Below, in pieces: positions 11,025 to 22,306 of a stretch of 64,000 nt of DNA. Source of the stretch: Tridacna crocea (lineage: Eukaryota; Mollusca; Bivalvia; Cardiida; Cardiidae); assembly GCA_943736015.1 (NCBI GenBank), contig OX031060.1:11545501-11609500 (forward strand). Direction: 5' to 3'. A model generated the notes under the pieces. That model had not been told where the DNA came from and did not search any database. It saw only the letters and a program-made list of their open reading frames with translations. A program made the position numbers and the translations under genes. Each line of letters begins with the position of its first letter. Position 1 is the first letter of the stretch.

Positions 11025-11930
11025 CAAACATTCGAAAAATGTTGTGCAGATCAAAACCGTTTTCGTGTATATCCACGTATGCTCATCCTGAACTCCACTC
11101 GCTGCGCACAGAGACGAATGGATTGACAAGATGATATGAAACTGAAAGAGTATGTGACCTTGACCTTAAATCCACGCTCAGGACATCATCTCATTGAGAT
11201 AAACAATGTTAATTAGATAAACCGATTTCCTTCGACTGGATCGGCCATTCAAAGTTTTCACCAGGTTTGTACCTCATGAGTGTAGTTTTTGTGGTATTTG
11301 TCGAAGACAATATCACTATGAGTTCAAGATTGAATTTTGATAACCATGTATCTTATTTTGTGCAAAGCCGAAGGAAATAAACCCAGTTAAACTCATTTTT
11401 TCTCAGGCAAATAATTTTTCGGTGGCAACTAGATATGTAACTCGAAATGGCATATTAAAATACATCGGGCGAAGCCATCAATCGTTGAGATACTTATTTC
11501 TGATTGAAAATAGTTCTTCTCGCTCATAGCCTTTTATTGGTGCAATGGTACAAATTTGCCAACTGACCCCGGGCTTTTTCGTTCTAAAACCGATTCGTTC
11601 CATGGCTTGTTCGTCCTATGATTGCGCGCTACTCCATTTGATTGCTCATGAATATTTATAGATTGAATTAATTGATTGTACTATTCGAACTTAAATGTAA
11701 AAGGCTAAAGATATTTCGAAATTATAGTTTTAAGGTACATGCGTACTCTCCCTTCAACCGATAAGGTATTCATTTGCTTGGTAGGTTGACTTTTAAGCCA
11801 ATATTTGGACAATGTGTCTCGTTTTCTTTCAAACTATTAATTCCACGCAATTGGTTTCCTTGACATATACCACTTTAGCGTTCTCAACGCTTTGATTTCA
11901 TAGCATCGTCACGTGTGGTCAACTACAACC
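11025..11930. other. Intergenic, no feature recognised
   Basis: AT-rich sequence without a supported ORF, RNA gene or repeat. Confidence 0.4.
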
Positions 11931-11934
11931 TAAA

Positions 11935-12352
11935 ATATACTACTCAACCTTTGATAGGGATCACTTACATATTTCTGTATGGTATACATGTTACAACAGT
12001 TTTGCATAAAATCTTAACCATACTATAAAATTCTACGTTAAAGACATTTGCAGACTAAAAACTATATCCAATGTGTAATATGCTATCTGTCATAGGGTAG
12101 AAAACATCGTTGGAAAAGGAGAAAATGCTGGTAATCAGCATTTTCTCCTTTTCCAACAATGTTTTCCCAAAGGCTTCTTTCTCAGTGTCTTTAACTTTCG
12201 GCATTGTGCAGTAAAGGCTTAAAGATGCATTTCCACTGGTCATTTTATTGATCAGCGTGGCAATGTAACATATTGTAAAACTGATACATGCCACATACAG
12301 ATTTAGAGTGAATCTAATATGCTGATCCATAGCAAATTTTGAGTAGTATATA
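11935..12352. mobile_element. TIR element with ATACTACTCAAC ends, interrupted by a hairpin MITE
   Basis: Starts ATATACTACTCAACC and ends TTGAGTAGTATAT. A second, shorter copy is at 60769-61007. A hairpin MITE (12018-12224) occupies the middle. Flanking TA is compatible with a TA target, but the duplication overlaps the palindromic ends. Confidence 0.6.
12018..12224 (-). mobile_element. Hairpin MITE, subfamily A
   Basis: The left end is degraded. The palindrome is perfect over GGAAAAGGAGAAAATGCTGG with centre GGTAATC. The right end is GTGCAGTAAAGGCTTAA. Nested in the ATACTACTCAAC element. Confidence 0.65.
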
Positions 12353-12447
12353 GTAAGGATTATTATATTACAAGTGATTTTCTAAGAGCCACCAGTGGCC
12401 TCAGTGCTACGATTTTCCATTCCTTGACATTCTCTCCCCGAACCCCT

Positions 12448-12791
12448 TGTCTCTGCATGTCATATTCTTCGAAGATTCGACCTGTCTTATATGACGCATC
12501 ACTCTCCCCGCTGTCGGGGAGAATGTAATATTACGCGCTATAATGTAGCAATGGAGAAAATGACTTATATCAATTCGTTTGAGGAAAAATCCTGCCCGTT
12601 TTAGCTCCAGATTTCTTTAAACTGCTCATCATAGCCAAGTGAATCGCACCAGGTGGCGTTTTATTGAGTATTCTTTATTTTAGTTTGAAACTCAACGATT
12701 GTCGCGTAGAAATGTGCTCCGGTCCTGTGTTCCCAGGATGCCTAATTTAGATAGATGAGTATTGTAAAATGCCATCTAGCGGGAGATAATG
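12448..12791 (-). repeat. 350-bp dispersed repeat, copy 1
   Basis: Family defined by one end ATTATCTCCCGCTAGATGGC and the other TTCGAAGAATATGACAT. It contains an internal GATGCGTCATATAAGACAG and, near the first end, TATAAATACTCATC. This copy is reversed relative to the next two. I see no inverted ends and no ORF, so class is unknown. Confidence 0.6.
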
Positions 12792-12984
12792 TCCCCAAAC
12801 CTCTTAACCCGATACTTTTCCTTGCCTTTATTCTATTTCAAGAAATTCGGTGCCAGAGGTTACAGCCAATGAAATTAGGCTGTAAACATTTTTGTAAGGT
12901 AGCTTTCCACATATTATTCCAATTAAATCTGCATGCATCTTTTAATATAAGAAGTCAGGCAGATGTTGGCCTGGGTCCCACCTG

Positions 12985-13080
12985 CCCAGCCCAGACCCGA
13001 TAGCTCAGTCGGTACCGTGCAGGACTTGTGAACAGGGGTCGTTGGGCTTGGCCTTAGTCCCACCTCTAGCCGATGTTTCT
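12985..13080 (+). repeat. tRNA-like SINE head fragment
   Basis: CCCGATAGCTCAGTCGGTA matches a tRNA 5' end and A box. The B-box region is degenerate (GGTCGTTGGGC), so this is not a functional tRNA. Confidence 0.4.
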
Positions 13081-13301
13081 TCAATTTTTAATAGCATCAA
13101 AACGTAAGGGGTCTTAAGAGATGGAAAAAAGCTGTATCGACGGTGCGACATTAGATCTGTAAGTTCAGAGAAAGTGCATCGATCGCCTGCGTGAACTACG
13201 TCATGTAAAAAGCTTTGTCACATTGTTCAAATAACATTGTTGTTGAAACGACGTGCGCACAGAGAAAATATTGTCGGTGTCAAATCGATGAATATAACCC
13301 C

Positions 13302-13527
13302 TTAACCCTTTCCCGAACGATAAATTTTAGACCCTTTCAAACCGAAAGAGTTTGCAGACGACAATTTTAGATTTGGAGAAAATGGCAGAAAGTTCTCAAA
13401 AAATTAGAAAAACTGTGGGAAAGGGAGAAATTGCTCGTTACGAGCAATTTCTCCTTTTTCCACAGTGTTTTCAAAAGACTTGTACTGCAGACACATAAAA
13501 ACCAGGGCTTGTTTGGGAAAGGGTTAA
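13302..13527 (-). mobile_element. Hairpin MITE, subfamily B
   Basis: Ends TTAACCCTTTCCCGAACG and GTTTGGGAAAGGGTTAA. The centre is GAAATTGCTCGTTACGAGCA, not the CTGGTAACCAG of subfamily A. The right half carries GACTTGTACTGCAGACAC and AAACCAGGGCTTG, which mark this subfamily. Confidence 0.75.
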
Positions 13528-13631
13528 CACATAATACTGTATTGTATACGAACTTACGGAGGAAAGCATTTGAAAATATTTATGGGAAAAGGAGAAAATA
13601 ATGATAACCAGCATTTTTTCCTTCTTTTTCA

Positions 13632-13982
13632 CATTATCTCCCGCTAGATGGCATTCTATAAATACTCATCTATCTGATATGGGCATCCTGGGTACAGAAC
13701 CGAACCACTTGCCTACGCGACAACCGTTAATTTGAATTTAAAAAAAAAAGTTTACCCAAAAAACACTACCTCGTGCAATTCACTCAACTATGATCACCAA
13801 TTTAGAGAAATCTATTGCTAAAGCAGGTCTCATTTCTCTTCAAACGTATTGATACGTAAAAGCTATTTTCAACATTGATACTTTGTAGAGCGTAATATTA
13901 CAGTCAGCCCGCTTTCGGGGCTAGTAGTGATGCGTCATATAAGACAGTCGAATCTTCGAAGAATATGACATACGCAGACAAC
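13632..13982 (+). repeat. 350-bp dispersed repeat, copy 2
   Basis: Full-length copy starting ACATTATCTCCCGCTAGATG and ending TATGACATACGCAGACAACG. It abuts a hairpin-MITE fragment at 13555-13625. Confidence 0.65.
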
Positions 13983-14093
13983 GTCTTTTTCATCATGTCT
14001 TCTACAGTAACAAAGACATTGTATCATCGTTGAAGCGTCAATTGAAATTGTCGTCCGCGCATACTTTCAGTATGGATTGGTCTAGTATTTTGA

Positions 14094-14352
14094 CATCCTC
14101 GGATACCCCGGGGTCTCTCTATTTGCTACGCTACATCGATCCCTGGGACAATTAATTGAATTTCCCTCGCTTTACCGTTGGCCGAATGCTGGCTTTTCAT
14201 TGGTTCCATCATCATTTTGTGATGGGTGAGTGGACTGTACGCTATGATGTTTCGTATCGATTTTCGGCGGCTGATTCAAAGTTTTATTAGTCAATTGTCC
14301 CAGGGGTCGATGTAGCGTAGCAAATAGGGAGACCCCAGGGTATCCGAGGATG
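14094..14352 (-). mobile_element. Mutator-like MITE, 259 bp, copy 2
   Basis: Same TIRs as 10756-11015, in reverse orientation, flanked by the exact 9-bp repeat GTATTTTGA (14085-14093 and 14353-14361). Confidence 0.85.
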
Positions 14353-14469
14353 GTATTTTGACATCTGATAAGATGTATACTTCTACACTCATTTCCTAGA
14401 GAGTGGATATTTCATGTTGGTATAACAGGCCGAAATATTGCAAAGTTTCTATTTTGAAAGCATTTTTAT

Positions 14470-14916
14470 GTCCCACTTCGAAGAAGTGGGGGTATATTGC
14501 TTTGCACTTGTCGGTCGGTCGGTCGGTCCGTCGGTCGGTCCGTAGACCACATTTTTATCCGGAGCATAACTCAAAAGGTATTTCAGGTATCATCTTGAAA
14601 CTGCATAGGTGGATAGATCTCATTACTTATATTTAAGGAGAAGTGCAGTGCACAAGAAATATAACTCTGCCCATAATATTTATGGAGTTATTGCCCTTTG
14701 TTGATTTTCATACTTTTGTCCGGAGCATAACTCTAAAAGTATTTCAGGTATCATCCTGAAACCTCATAGGTGTATAGATCTCATTAAGGAGAAGTGCAGT
14801 GCACAAGTACCATAACTCTGCTCATAATATTTTTGGAGTTATTGCCTTTTGTTGATGTTTATACTTAATTTTTGGATGCCATTGGGGGCATACATGTTTT
14901 ACAAACATCTCTTGTT
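14470..14916 (+). mobile_element. Pearl/Helentron-like element with two 161-bp core repeats
   Basis: Begins with the hairpin CCCACTTCGAAGAAGTGGG, then GGTATATTGC, a (TCGG)n tract at about 14510-14540, two tandem cores each starting TCCGGAGCATAACTC (14558 and 14719), and a 3' end ACATCTCTTGTT. A 5' hairpin, microsatellite and tandem core is the layout of oyster pearl elements, regarded as non-autonomous Helitron relatives. No ORF of note. Confidence 0.65.
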
Positions 14917-15034
14917 TCAGCGGAACATCTCGCTATTTATATGCATAAGTCAATTGAAGATCAGATGGCTGTGAATCAATCTAATTGTCTTTACTCTCAC
15001 ATGCAACGGTTCCTACATGGTGAAGATATGCGAA

Positions 15035-15150
15035 ATGGCCTGCAATACACGAAAAGGGGCATTCGGACATTTGCGTAAAGTGTCGTCTCGGATCAGCCTG
15101 TGCAGTCCGCACAGGCTAATCCGAGACGACACTTTCCGTTTTTATGTAAT
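15035..15150 (+). repeat. Hairpin repeat (AAGTGTCGTCTCGGAT family)
   Basis: AAGTGTCGTCTCGGATCAGC folds back on a nearly exact complement around GCAGTCCGC. The surrounding GGGGCATTCGGACATTTG is shared with 52158-52275. Confidence 0.65.
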
Positions 15151-15879
15151 TTTCTGTTTCGCACAAGGTGACCCTTCAGATTTTGGGATGAAAATTTTAC
15201 AAAAATGCAAAATAATCAACCTTATACTACCATAGCCTTTTAATTTGCCTTCATAAAACCCTAGTAGTCGAAAACCATCCGATAACGCGAGAAATTAGAG
15301 ATTTATTACGGACCAGTATGACACCAATGGGAGACACATTCTATTTTTTGATTATCAATTCTCTCATTTAAATGCAGGAAAACACAGATAAAGTTTCAAA
15401 CATCCGTCCGAAGAAGACATTATGGGAAATAATTATTACATGTTTGTTATGTAATGGAATTTAAGCGTTATCAGTCACGTGCCAGTCATTTGACATTCCC
15501 ACAATGCATTATTGATTTTTGGCGCGAAATCTAAAAATAACTTAAGAGACTACGTAGCCTTTTAAGGGAATACTATCAATTTTTTTTTCTTTTGTAATTT
15601 TATGATTTTATAATTATTGATGATCTGTATTGTTTTTTCATACAAATTTCAATGATATATTATTTTTTTTAATTTGGTGTGATGTGAAAATTCTAAATAC
15701 CCATCTTTAATCCATGGCTATCCACGATACGTTCCCATCATGAGTATATTATTTTGTCGCGTTTGTATCTTCCTATCATTAGCATCTACGAGTACAAATC
15801 TATATGAATCTACTCTAAGTTGTTTCATTTGTCATGCTTTGCGAGTCTATGGCTGTTTTCTTGCACTTTGCGCGGAAGC
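15151..15879. other. Intergenic, no feature recognised
   Basis: AT-rich, with T-runs near 15580 and 15660. No supported gene or repeat. Confidence 0.4.
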
Positions 15880-16232
15880 CATTATCTCCCGCTAGATGGC
15901 ATTCTATAAATACTCATCTATCTAATTTAGGCATCCTGGGTACAGTCCCAAACCACTTTCCTACGCGACAACCTTTACTTTGAATTTCAAACTAAAATTA
16001 ACGTCTACTCAATAAAACGCTACCTCGTGCGACCCACTCAGCTATGATCAGTAGTTTAGAGAAATCTGGGGCTAAAACAGGTCTGATTTTTCCTCGAACT
16101 TATTGATAAAAAAAACATTTTCTCCATTGCTACTTTATAGCGCGTATTACTACAATCTGCCCGATATCGGGGATAGTGATGCGTCATATAAGAAAGGTCG
16201 AATCTTCGAAGAATATGCCATGTGCAGACAAC
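15880..16232 (+). repeat. 350-bp dispersed repeat, copy 3
   Basis: Starts ATTATCTCCCGCTAGATGGC and ends ATGTGCAGACAACGG, in the same orientation as 13632-13982. Confidence 0.65.
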
Positions 16233-16727
16233 GGTGCGGAAGCTCAATGTAGATCAAGATCAGTCCGCTGTACATATGTGCCCAAGAAGGTTAGATAAAC
16301 ATTGAAGCAAGCAAGTAATTTTGTAAGACTAATCATCAAATATCAGTATCCGTACTATTTTCCCGCGAATTAGTTACCAGTCACAAGTTCTTGCAAGGGT
16401 GTTAAAACCTGCTTATTTTCTCGGTCTCATTATTCATCAGCTCCACTTGACACCAGAAGATGATGTATGACGACATTACGTGAACTGGATTGACATCAAA
16501 CCTGAAAGTATCAGCGAGGTGCTGTACTGTTTATTGTTTCCCGTTACGCCATGAGCTCTCTCTGTTCTAAACCGCAAGTATAACGGCAATAACTGGAGAA
16601 AAAAAAGTATTTTATTATATTGTTATCAGTAAATTACTGGGACTTCACAGTGAATAATACCACTAGTGATGATAGATATGGTATCATCAGTAGTGACGAT
16701 ATCGTTTCACAATTTTTGCCCATGTAT

Positions 16728-17080
16728 TGCACAGAAATGACCCTCCCCTGCAAAATGACCCGGGTCATTATTCTACGTAGATATATAACCCTAAAAGTCA
16801 TTTCACTACGTAGAGGAATGACCTGGGTCGTTATTCTACGTAGAGAAATAATCCCAGAAGTCATTTCACTGCGTAGAGGAATGAGCCGTTACATTATTCT
16901 ACGTAGATAAATGACCCCAGAAGTCATTTTACTACGTAGAGGAATGATCCGGGTCATTATTCTACGTACAGAAATGACTACATAGGCTCATTTCTCTACG
17001 TAGAATAATGACTTGGGTCATTCCTCTACGTAGAGAAATGACCCATAGTTCATTTTGTAGGGGAGGGTCATTTCTCTGCA
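16728..17080. mobile_element. 350-bp foldback element built on TACGTA palindromes
   Basis: The ends are AGAAATGACCCTCCCCTGCA and the complement of AGAAATGACCCTCCCCTACA, one mismatch apart. Between them, CTACGTAG (a perfect 8-bp palindrome) recurs about nine times, mostly in a frame of ATGAC, GTCAT and ATTATT. It is a small non-autonomous foldback element of unknown class. Confidence 0.7.
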
Positions 17081-18039
17081 GTACATCGGAACTACTTCTT
17101 TCCTTTTCTACCGTAAACGACCAAAGCTGTTGATACACCATAAAACAACATTCACTCCGATAGTTCTCCCATTGCACCGTTCTTGATAATTATTAGAATA
17201 AAGAGGGGTTTTTTAGGTATAAAATAAATACGATAGTCTTTCACGTACATTTAAACAACATTGTTCACCCATGACAATAAGTTTATATAACAAATAAGCG
17301 CCTCTGCCATTCTGGTCAAGATTATTTTATGTTACTGTCGGCCAAGCTAGAATGATACTATTTTTCAAATTTAATTTGTGGAAGGAGTGGGGCTTTTGTC
17401 CCCATCAAAATAATTTCTGGAGCCTGGGCCTCGTTTCACGATAGAGAGTCTTATTCTACTCATGTGTACAAATAATTCCAGAATCTTATACTTCAGTTAA
17501 ATTCGTCATTTCAGACACCATTTCAGTAACATTAACAGACTGTAGTAACGTTCTCGAATGCTGAGTGGACCCTACTTTTTTAGATACAACTTGGCAAAAT
17601 AAATGGACCTTTGTCAATTAACAAACCTATGTCCATTATTTTGCCGAGTTGAGTCTGAAACGTAACTTGTCAATTTAGAATTTAAGAATGTTACATCAAT
17701 CTGTTAATGTTCGTGGTATGCTCTTTAAATTCAAACTGAAAAAAACTCTGAAATTCCGGATTTGAGTAAAATAAGTTTCTAATTTTTTTTTTTTAAGTGA
17801 AATTCTATATATATTTTGTTGTCCAGAGACCTTACCCACAGCTGAAGCCATATTGTAAAATATTGTTTTGTACAGGGATAAACAAATTAAAGTATTTTCC
17901 GATCTTTGAAAATACGGCAATTCTGTTACTTAAAATGTACAAAAAGAATATGCTATGAAGAGTTTGGCGTGATAAAAAGCACTTTGCGCTCTGTATATTA
18001 ATATCTGATTGAATGATTCAGATATTCTCGGTTTACAAA
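17081..18039. other. Intergenic; possible Harbinger-like terminal remnant at 17421
   Basis: No gene seen. GCCTGGGCCTCGTTTCACGA at 17421-17440 closely matches the sequence beside the Harbinger pseudogene at 9340. AAATGGACCTTTGTCAATTA and a partial inverse follow. Confidence 0.35.
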
Positions 18040-18267
18040 TAAACCCTTTACCTCACAATCCCGAGATTTAAAGACCCTTATGGAGAAGCCTTTAGAAAGC
18101 ATTGTGGGAAAAGGAGAAAATGCTGGTAACCAGCATTTTCTCCTTTTCCCACAATGCTTTCTAACCTTTCAAAAACAAATTCCATCTTTTTAGATACTTT
18201 CAATTTGTTGTCAGCGAATGCTTCTAATTTGGAAGAGCCCAAAATATGGTCGTGTGGTTAAGGGTTA
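18040..18267 (+). mobile_element. Hairpin MITE, subfamily A, perfect palindrome
   Basis: AGAAAGCATTGTGGGAAAAG and onward through ATGCTGGTAACCAGCAT to the exact complement: a palindrome of about 65 bp without mismatch. Ends TAAACCCTTTACC and GGTTAAGGGTTAA. Confidence 0.75.
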
Positions 18268-18398
18268 AAACAAAATCGGACAATGTAAATTGCACGGTTA
18301 TTGCATTCTCATCTCGATCTTTACAATCTGAAAAAAAATAAACATCATAAAGAGTTGTTTACGCCTAGACTGCCCAGCGCGACTCGCAGACTTGTTGC

Positions 18399-18462
18399 GG
18401 ACAATGTAGATGAAGATCAGACTGCATAGAACGTGTAGTCTGACCTTTGATCTACATTGTCC
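18399..18462. repeat. GATCAGACTGCA hairpin repeat, copy 1
   Basis: GGACAATGTAGATGAAGATC pairs with the downstream complement ending TCTACATTGTCC around a short AACGTG loop. Confidence 0.65.
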
Positions 18463-18741
18463 TGTATTGACATCTTGTCCACCAAAAAATACCTTTGAAA
18501 AGACAAAATATCGGTTTTTATTGTCGGCTTAAAAATTTCACTCCGCATACTTTGCAGAGTAAGGGTTAAGCAGCCATATTTGTTTTAATAACTGGGTTCA
18601 TGTCGAGGTCATCGATCTTCTCTCGAATCTTCTTAACCCTTAACTGTTAAATAAATGAATAAAACATTTAAGCTGATAGTAAAAAAACCCAAATTTTGCA
18701 GTTTAAAAGGTTGTTTTTTAAGGGAGGGGGGTATCCTTATC

Positions 18742-18806
18742 GGACAGTGTAGATCAAAGATCAGACTGCACGTTCTGTGCAGTCTGATCTTGATATACGC
18801 TGTCCG
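18742..18806. repeat. GATCAGACTGCA hairpin repeat, copy 2
   Basis: GGACAGTGTAGATCAAAGAT pairs with a complement ending ATATACGCTGTCC. The loop is GTTCTG. Confidence 0.65.
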
Positions 18807-18901
18807 CTAAAGGTCAGTGAGTCGCGCTTAGCAGCCTAAGGTTTAACCCTGTGCGCCTAAAAAAAGAGTTTCGGTTGATTTTGCGGAGTTGCGAAAGATC
18901 A

Positions 18902-19407
18902 GCCCATATTCACCAACCATTCTTAAAAACGTTCTTTGTCTTATTCTCCAGAATTTTTCTACAATTGTAGGTAACACAACTTCTGATTGGCCAAATCATG
19001 GGCGGATCCAGAGGGGGGACCGGGGGTCCGGACCCCCCCCCCGGAATTTTGGCAAAAATGCGGTTATCGGATTCGTGAAACGGTATTGGTTTGATATTGC
19101 ACAACATTTATGTAAAATACAGCCATAATTAAAAAAAAAAAAAGGTTCTAAATGTGGAGACTTCCTCATGGTTAGAACTGGAAACGTTGACTTTTCTTGT
19201 AAACGGCTTACATCCGCTGAAATCCGGAAATCAAGTTATCATATAATAAGACGAGTGCGTTTTTGGTGGGACCCGCCCTGAGAAAGATATCTGGATCCGC
19301 GCATGCAAACCATTCGGTTCAGCCAATCAGAAGTTGTGTTACTTACAAATGTAGAAAATCTTGGAAAATAAGACTAAGAATATTCTCAAGAATGCTTGGT
19401 GAATACG
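18902..19407. mobile_element. ATTCACCAACCATTCTT foldback element, split by an insertion
   Basis: The left arm (18902-18996) runs from CATATTCACCAACCATTCTT to AACTTCTGATTGGCC. The right arm (19306-19407) is its complement, starting ACCATTCGG and ending GGTGAATACGGGCC. A separate TIR element separates them. Intact copies are at 22307-22504 and 23166-23362. Confidence 0.7.
18997..19305. mobile_element. TIR element nested in the foldback (CATGGGCGGATCCAGA ends)
   Basis: Left end CATGGGCGGATCCAGA and right end TCTGGATCCGCGCATG are inverted repeats with one mismatch. A G-run and C-run palindrome (19015-19045) lies just inside the left end. No coding region. Confidence 0.6.
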
Positions 19408-19591
19408 GGCCGGGGCTGCGCAAAACTTGCAGTCTGATATTTGACCTATGCCGTTCGATTTTTGCATGGTCACGGTTTTGACCAAAAGACGGGGACATCT
19501 GGCTTGTGTCTACCGACAGTGCCAAATTAACGTTTACGCTGCCAAACGTGACTCACTACCCATATGCAGACAGTGTTGATCAAGATCAGAG

Positions 19592-19994
19592 CCATCTTCG
19601 CAAGCCAAGGCTGACGATTCACTACGCTACTCTACCCTTGGCGGATCAGCTTGATTTTTACATTCACCCGATATGCTTTTTCATTGGATGCAGCCAGCTC
19701 TAGCTGCAACGAATGAAATCGCTTCTAGCATTTCATCTTTGATAAAAATAGAACAAGGTCGCTACCTTATGAATAGAAGGTAAACATGGAAACCCACGTG
19801 GATGTCTGCTTATCGCTTCATGTATATTCGTAAGTGGTTTGTAAAACGGTATTTCATTTGCTTTTAGAAATATGATGTAAAGGGGAGTAATAACCAGCAT
19901 CCAATAAAGGGTGCATCGCATGAATCTTGAAATCGGGCTCAATCAGCCAAGGTAAGATCCACGTAGTGATCGCAACCTTGGCTCGCGAAGATGG
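19592..19994 (-). mobile_element. 410-bp TIR element (CCATCTTCGCAAGCCAAGG), copy 1
   Basis: Inverted ends of about 19 bp with few mismatches, flanked by ATCAGAG and ATCAGAC (19585-19591 and 19995-20001), a probable 7-bp target duplication with one difference. It inserted into a GATCAGACTGCA hairpin repeat, whose halves are at 19567-19591 and 19995-20043. The second copy is at 58409-58820. Confidence 0.7.
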
Positions 19995-20075
19995 ATCAGA
20001 CTGCACAGAACGTGCAGTCTGATCTTAGACCATACACTGTCCGATACGGAAATGTTATTCCCCGAAACATAACTA

Positions 20076-20303
20076 TTAACCCATTACTACACAATCCCTT
20101 CTTTTGACGCCCCTGAGAGAAAAGCCTTTTGAAAACATTGTGGGAAAAGGAGAAATGCTGGTAACCAGCATTTCTTCCTTTTCCCACAATGTTTTCTACC
20201 CATCACAAAAAAAATTCAAATATTCAGTCACTTTTATTTTGTCGTCTGCAAATGCTTTCAATTAGGACCAGTCTAAAATATTGTCGTCTGGTAAATGGGT
20301 TAA
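20076..20303 (+). mobile_element. Hairpin MITE, subfamily A
   Basis: Begins TTAACCCATTACTACACAAT and ends TCTGGTAAATGGGTTAA. Central palindrome around GGAGAAATGCTGGTAACC, with small drift in the right arm (TTCTTCC). Confidence 0.7.
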
Positions 20304-20477
20304 ATTGAAATATTTTGGTTTTACTATCCAACTGAAAATTTCAGCTTAGTTATTTAGAAGGATAGTGGTTAAGTATGTAGAGTTACAATTTCATTTCTTC
20401 TTCACTTATATGGCACCGACAGGGTTCAAGCTAAGTTAAGGTAATGGATCCGTAAAAAAAAAACAACTACTTCCACT

Positions 20478-20651
20478 AATAACTCATTACCAAACGACAA
20501 AATTTAAGGTTTGTCTACATTGAAAACATTTGCAGACGACAAAATAAAAGTGACTGAAAATTTGAAATTTGTTTATTGAATGGAAGAAAACATTGTGGGA
20601 AATTTCTTTCTCAGGGTCGTCAAAAGTAGGGATTGCGTGGTAATGGGTTAA
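20478..20651 (-). mobile_element. Hairpin MITE, subfamily A, palindrome excised
   Basis: Ends AACTCATTACCAAACGAC and GGTAATGGGTTAA are intact, but CATTGTGGGAAA passes directly into TTTCTTTCTCAGGG. About 55 bp comprising nearly the whole palindrome is missing. Confidence 0.65.
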
Positions 20652-20839
20652 ACGCATCGAGTTTACGGATTCATATCTGGCCATAATCTGGGTAAAAAAT
20701 TCTATTCATGGGTACACGGTTGCCTTCACAGGTACAGAGTTGCATCTGTTTTAGCAGTTGCATTTTAAGATTTTTTTTTTTAAACTAGTACATGTATGTC
20801 TATTTTTCATATTTGTATTTATATAACCATCAATTTCGG

Positions 20840-20935
20840 TATAAGCCCTATTTTTCCCACGTGTAAGGGGATGGGTGATGCGTCACAGTAGACAGGTCGA
20901 ATTTTCGAAGAATATGACATGCGCAGACAACGAGT
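20840..20935 (+). repeat. 350-bp repeat family, terminal fragment
   Basis: GGGTGATGCGTCACAGTAGACAGG-type sequence followed by TTCGAAGAATATGACATGCG: only the distal end of the family at 13632. Confidence 0.5.
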
Positions 20936-21157
20936 ATGCCTGTTAATTAATATTCGCGCTTTCTTGTCCATAGCAGATTGGCAGACGACACAAATTTCTC
21001 TAATACACATTGTTACAGAGATGACTATACTGCCGCAGACCCTGGCGCTCTAGACGACAGATGAAAGCTAATTAGTTCCAAGAGAAAGCTGGGGACTTCC
21101 ATATAATCCATTAACCCTTTACCCTATCAGCGCCATAAGTTAAAGGAAGGACTATTG

Positions 21158-21222
21158 CGGATGACATAGATCAAGATCAGACTGCACAGAACGTGCAGTC
21201 TGATCTTGTATCTATGCCGTCC
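21158..21222. repeat. GATCAGACTGCA hairpin repeat, copy 3
   Basis: AGATCAGACTGCACAGAACG and the complement through GTGCAGTCTGATCTTG form a near-perfect stem. Outer stem GATGACATAGAT/ATCTATGCCGTC. Confidence 0.65.
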
Positions 21223-22171
21223 GATTGTTTAGCCTACAAGATAGACATCTTTCAAATATAAGTCGAATAAGCTGTCACAAGAGATTCAACAAGTATAGTT
21301 GACACAAAAAGAGATTAACTACTAAATGAATTGCACACAACATTTTTGGGTATTAGCAAAAACCCAGATTTTTTTTTTCTTAATTCTTTTTTTACAGAAA
21401 AAAAATCTCACGGCATCTGACAGAGTGGAACCAAAATCAGACACGTATGTCTGATTTTTGCGGTCCAGAAAAGCGCCTTGAGACGCGCTAAAGAGACTAA
21501 GGGTAGAAGTATGCCTCGAAAATCCCCAGCGGATTTCCCGCGGTTTTCATTAGATTATCTTTTCACTCGATTTAAATAGGGAACGAGGAGAGCTACAACA
21601 AAAGATTCTTTGACATTTGAGGTGTCGCACCACTGCGAGACTGCTTCGGGTATTATAGTCAAAAGCAGTCCCATGTGAAATTTCGCAGTAGCACTTTTGC
21701 AGCACTGATTTATAGAACTAATCGGGCTTAGTGCTTTTTGATTTTGACTTGCTTCATATTTAGACACTGAATGATCACTTAGATGTGTCTTTACTGTATA
21801 TTAAGTGGAGTATTTGTGTCACTGGAGGAACGAAAACATTGGGGTCATGGTTGTGAATGCGGGTTGCCCATGTTTGTTGGGATTTAGCGAAAAACGCAGT
21901 CAGTTGACATGTTGTTTTTAGTGCTTTTTTCATGCATAATGGACCTACTTAAAAAAGCAACAGACGGAAAAACAAAAGGATTGCCATTAAGACATCTGTG
22001 AAGCTTCAAAGATCGTTGATTTTACTCTGTTTTCAATGTGGGGAAAAAAAACTAGTGGTGTGCCACCTTAAATATAGGGAACGTCAAGAGGTAAATGAAA
22101 AGATTTTTGCCGTTTGAAGTAACCGCTTCAACGCCACACACGAAAATAGGCGAAAACAGGCAAGTTTGCGG

Positions 22172-22230
22172 GCGATATACATCCAAGATAAGATTGCACA
22201 GAACGTGCAGTCTGATCTTGGATTTATACC
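22172..22230. repeat. GATCAGACTGCA hairpin repeat, copy 4
   Basis: ATCCAAGATAAGATTGCACA pairs with GTGCAGTCTGATCTTGGAT. Outer stem shorter than in the other copies. Confidence 0.55.
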
Positions 22231-22306
22231 TGCGGCTTGTTTCTTCAGTTAGCTACCATTCTTTCTAAATTTCAGTGGAATGTATTTCAAGTGTTGAAAG
22301 CAACCA

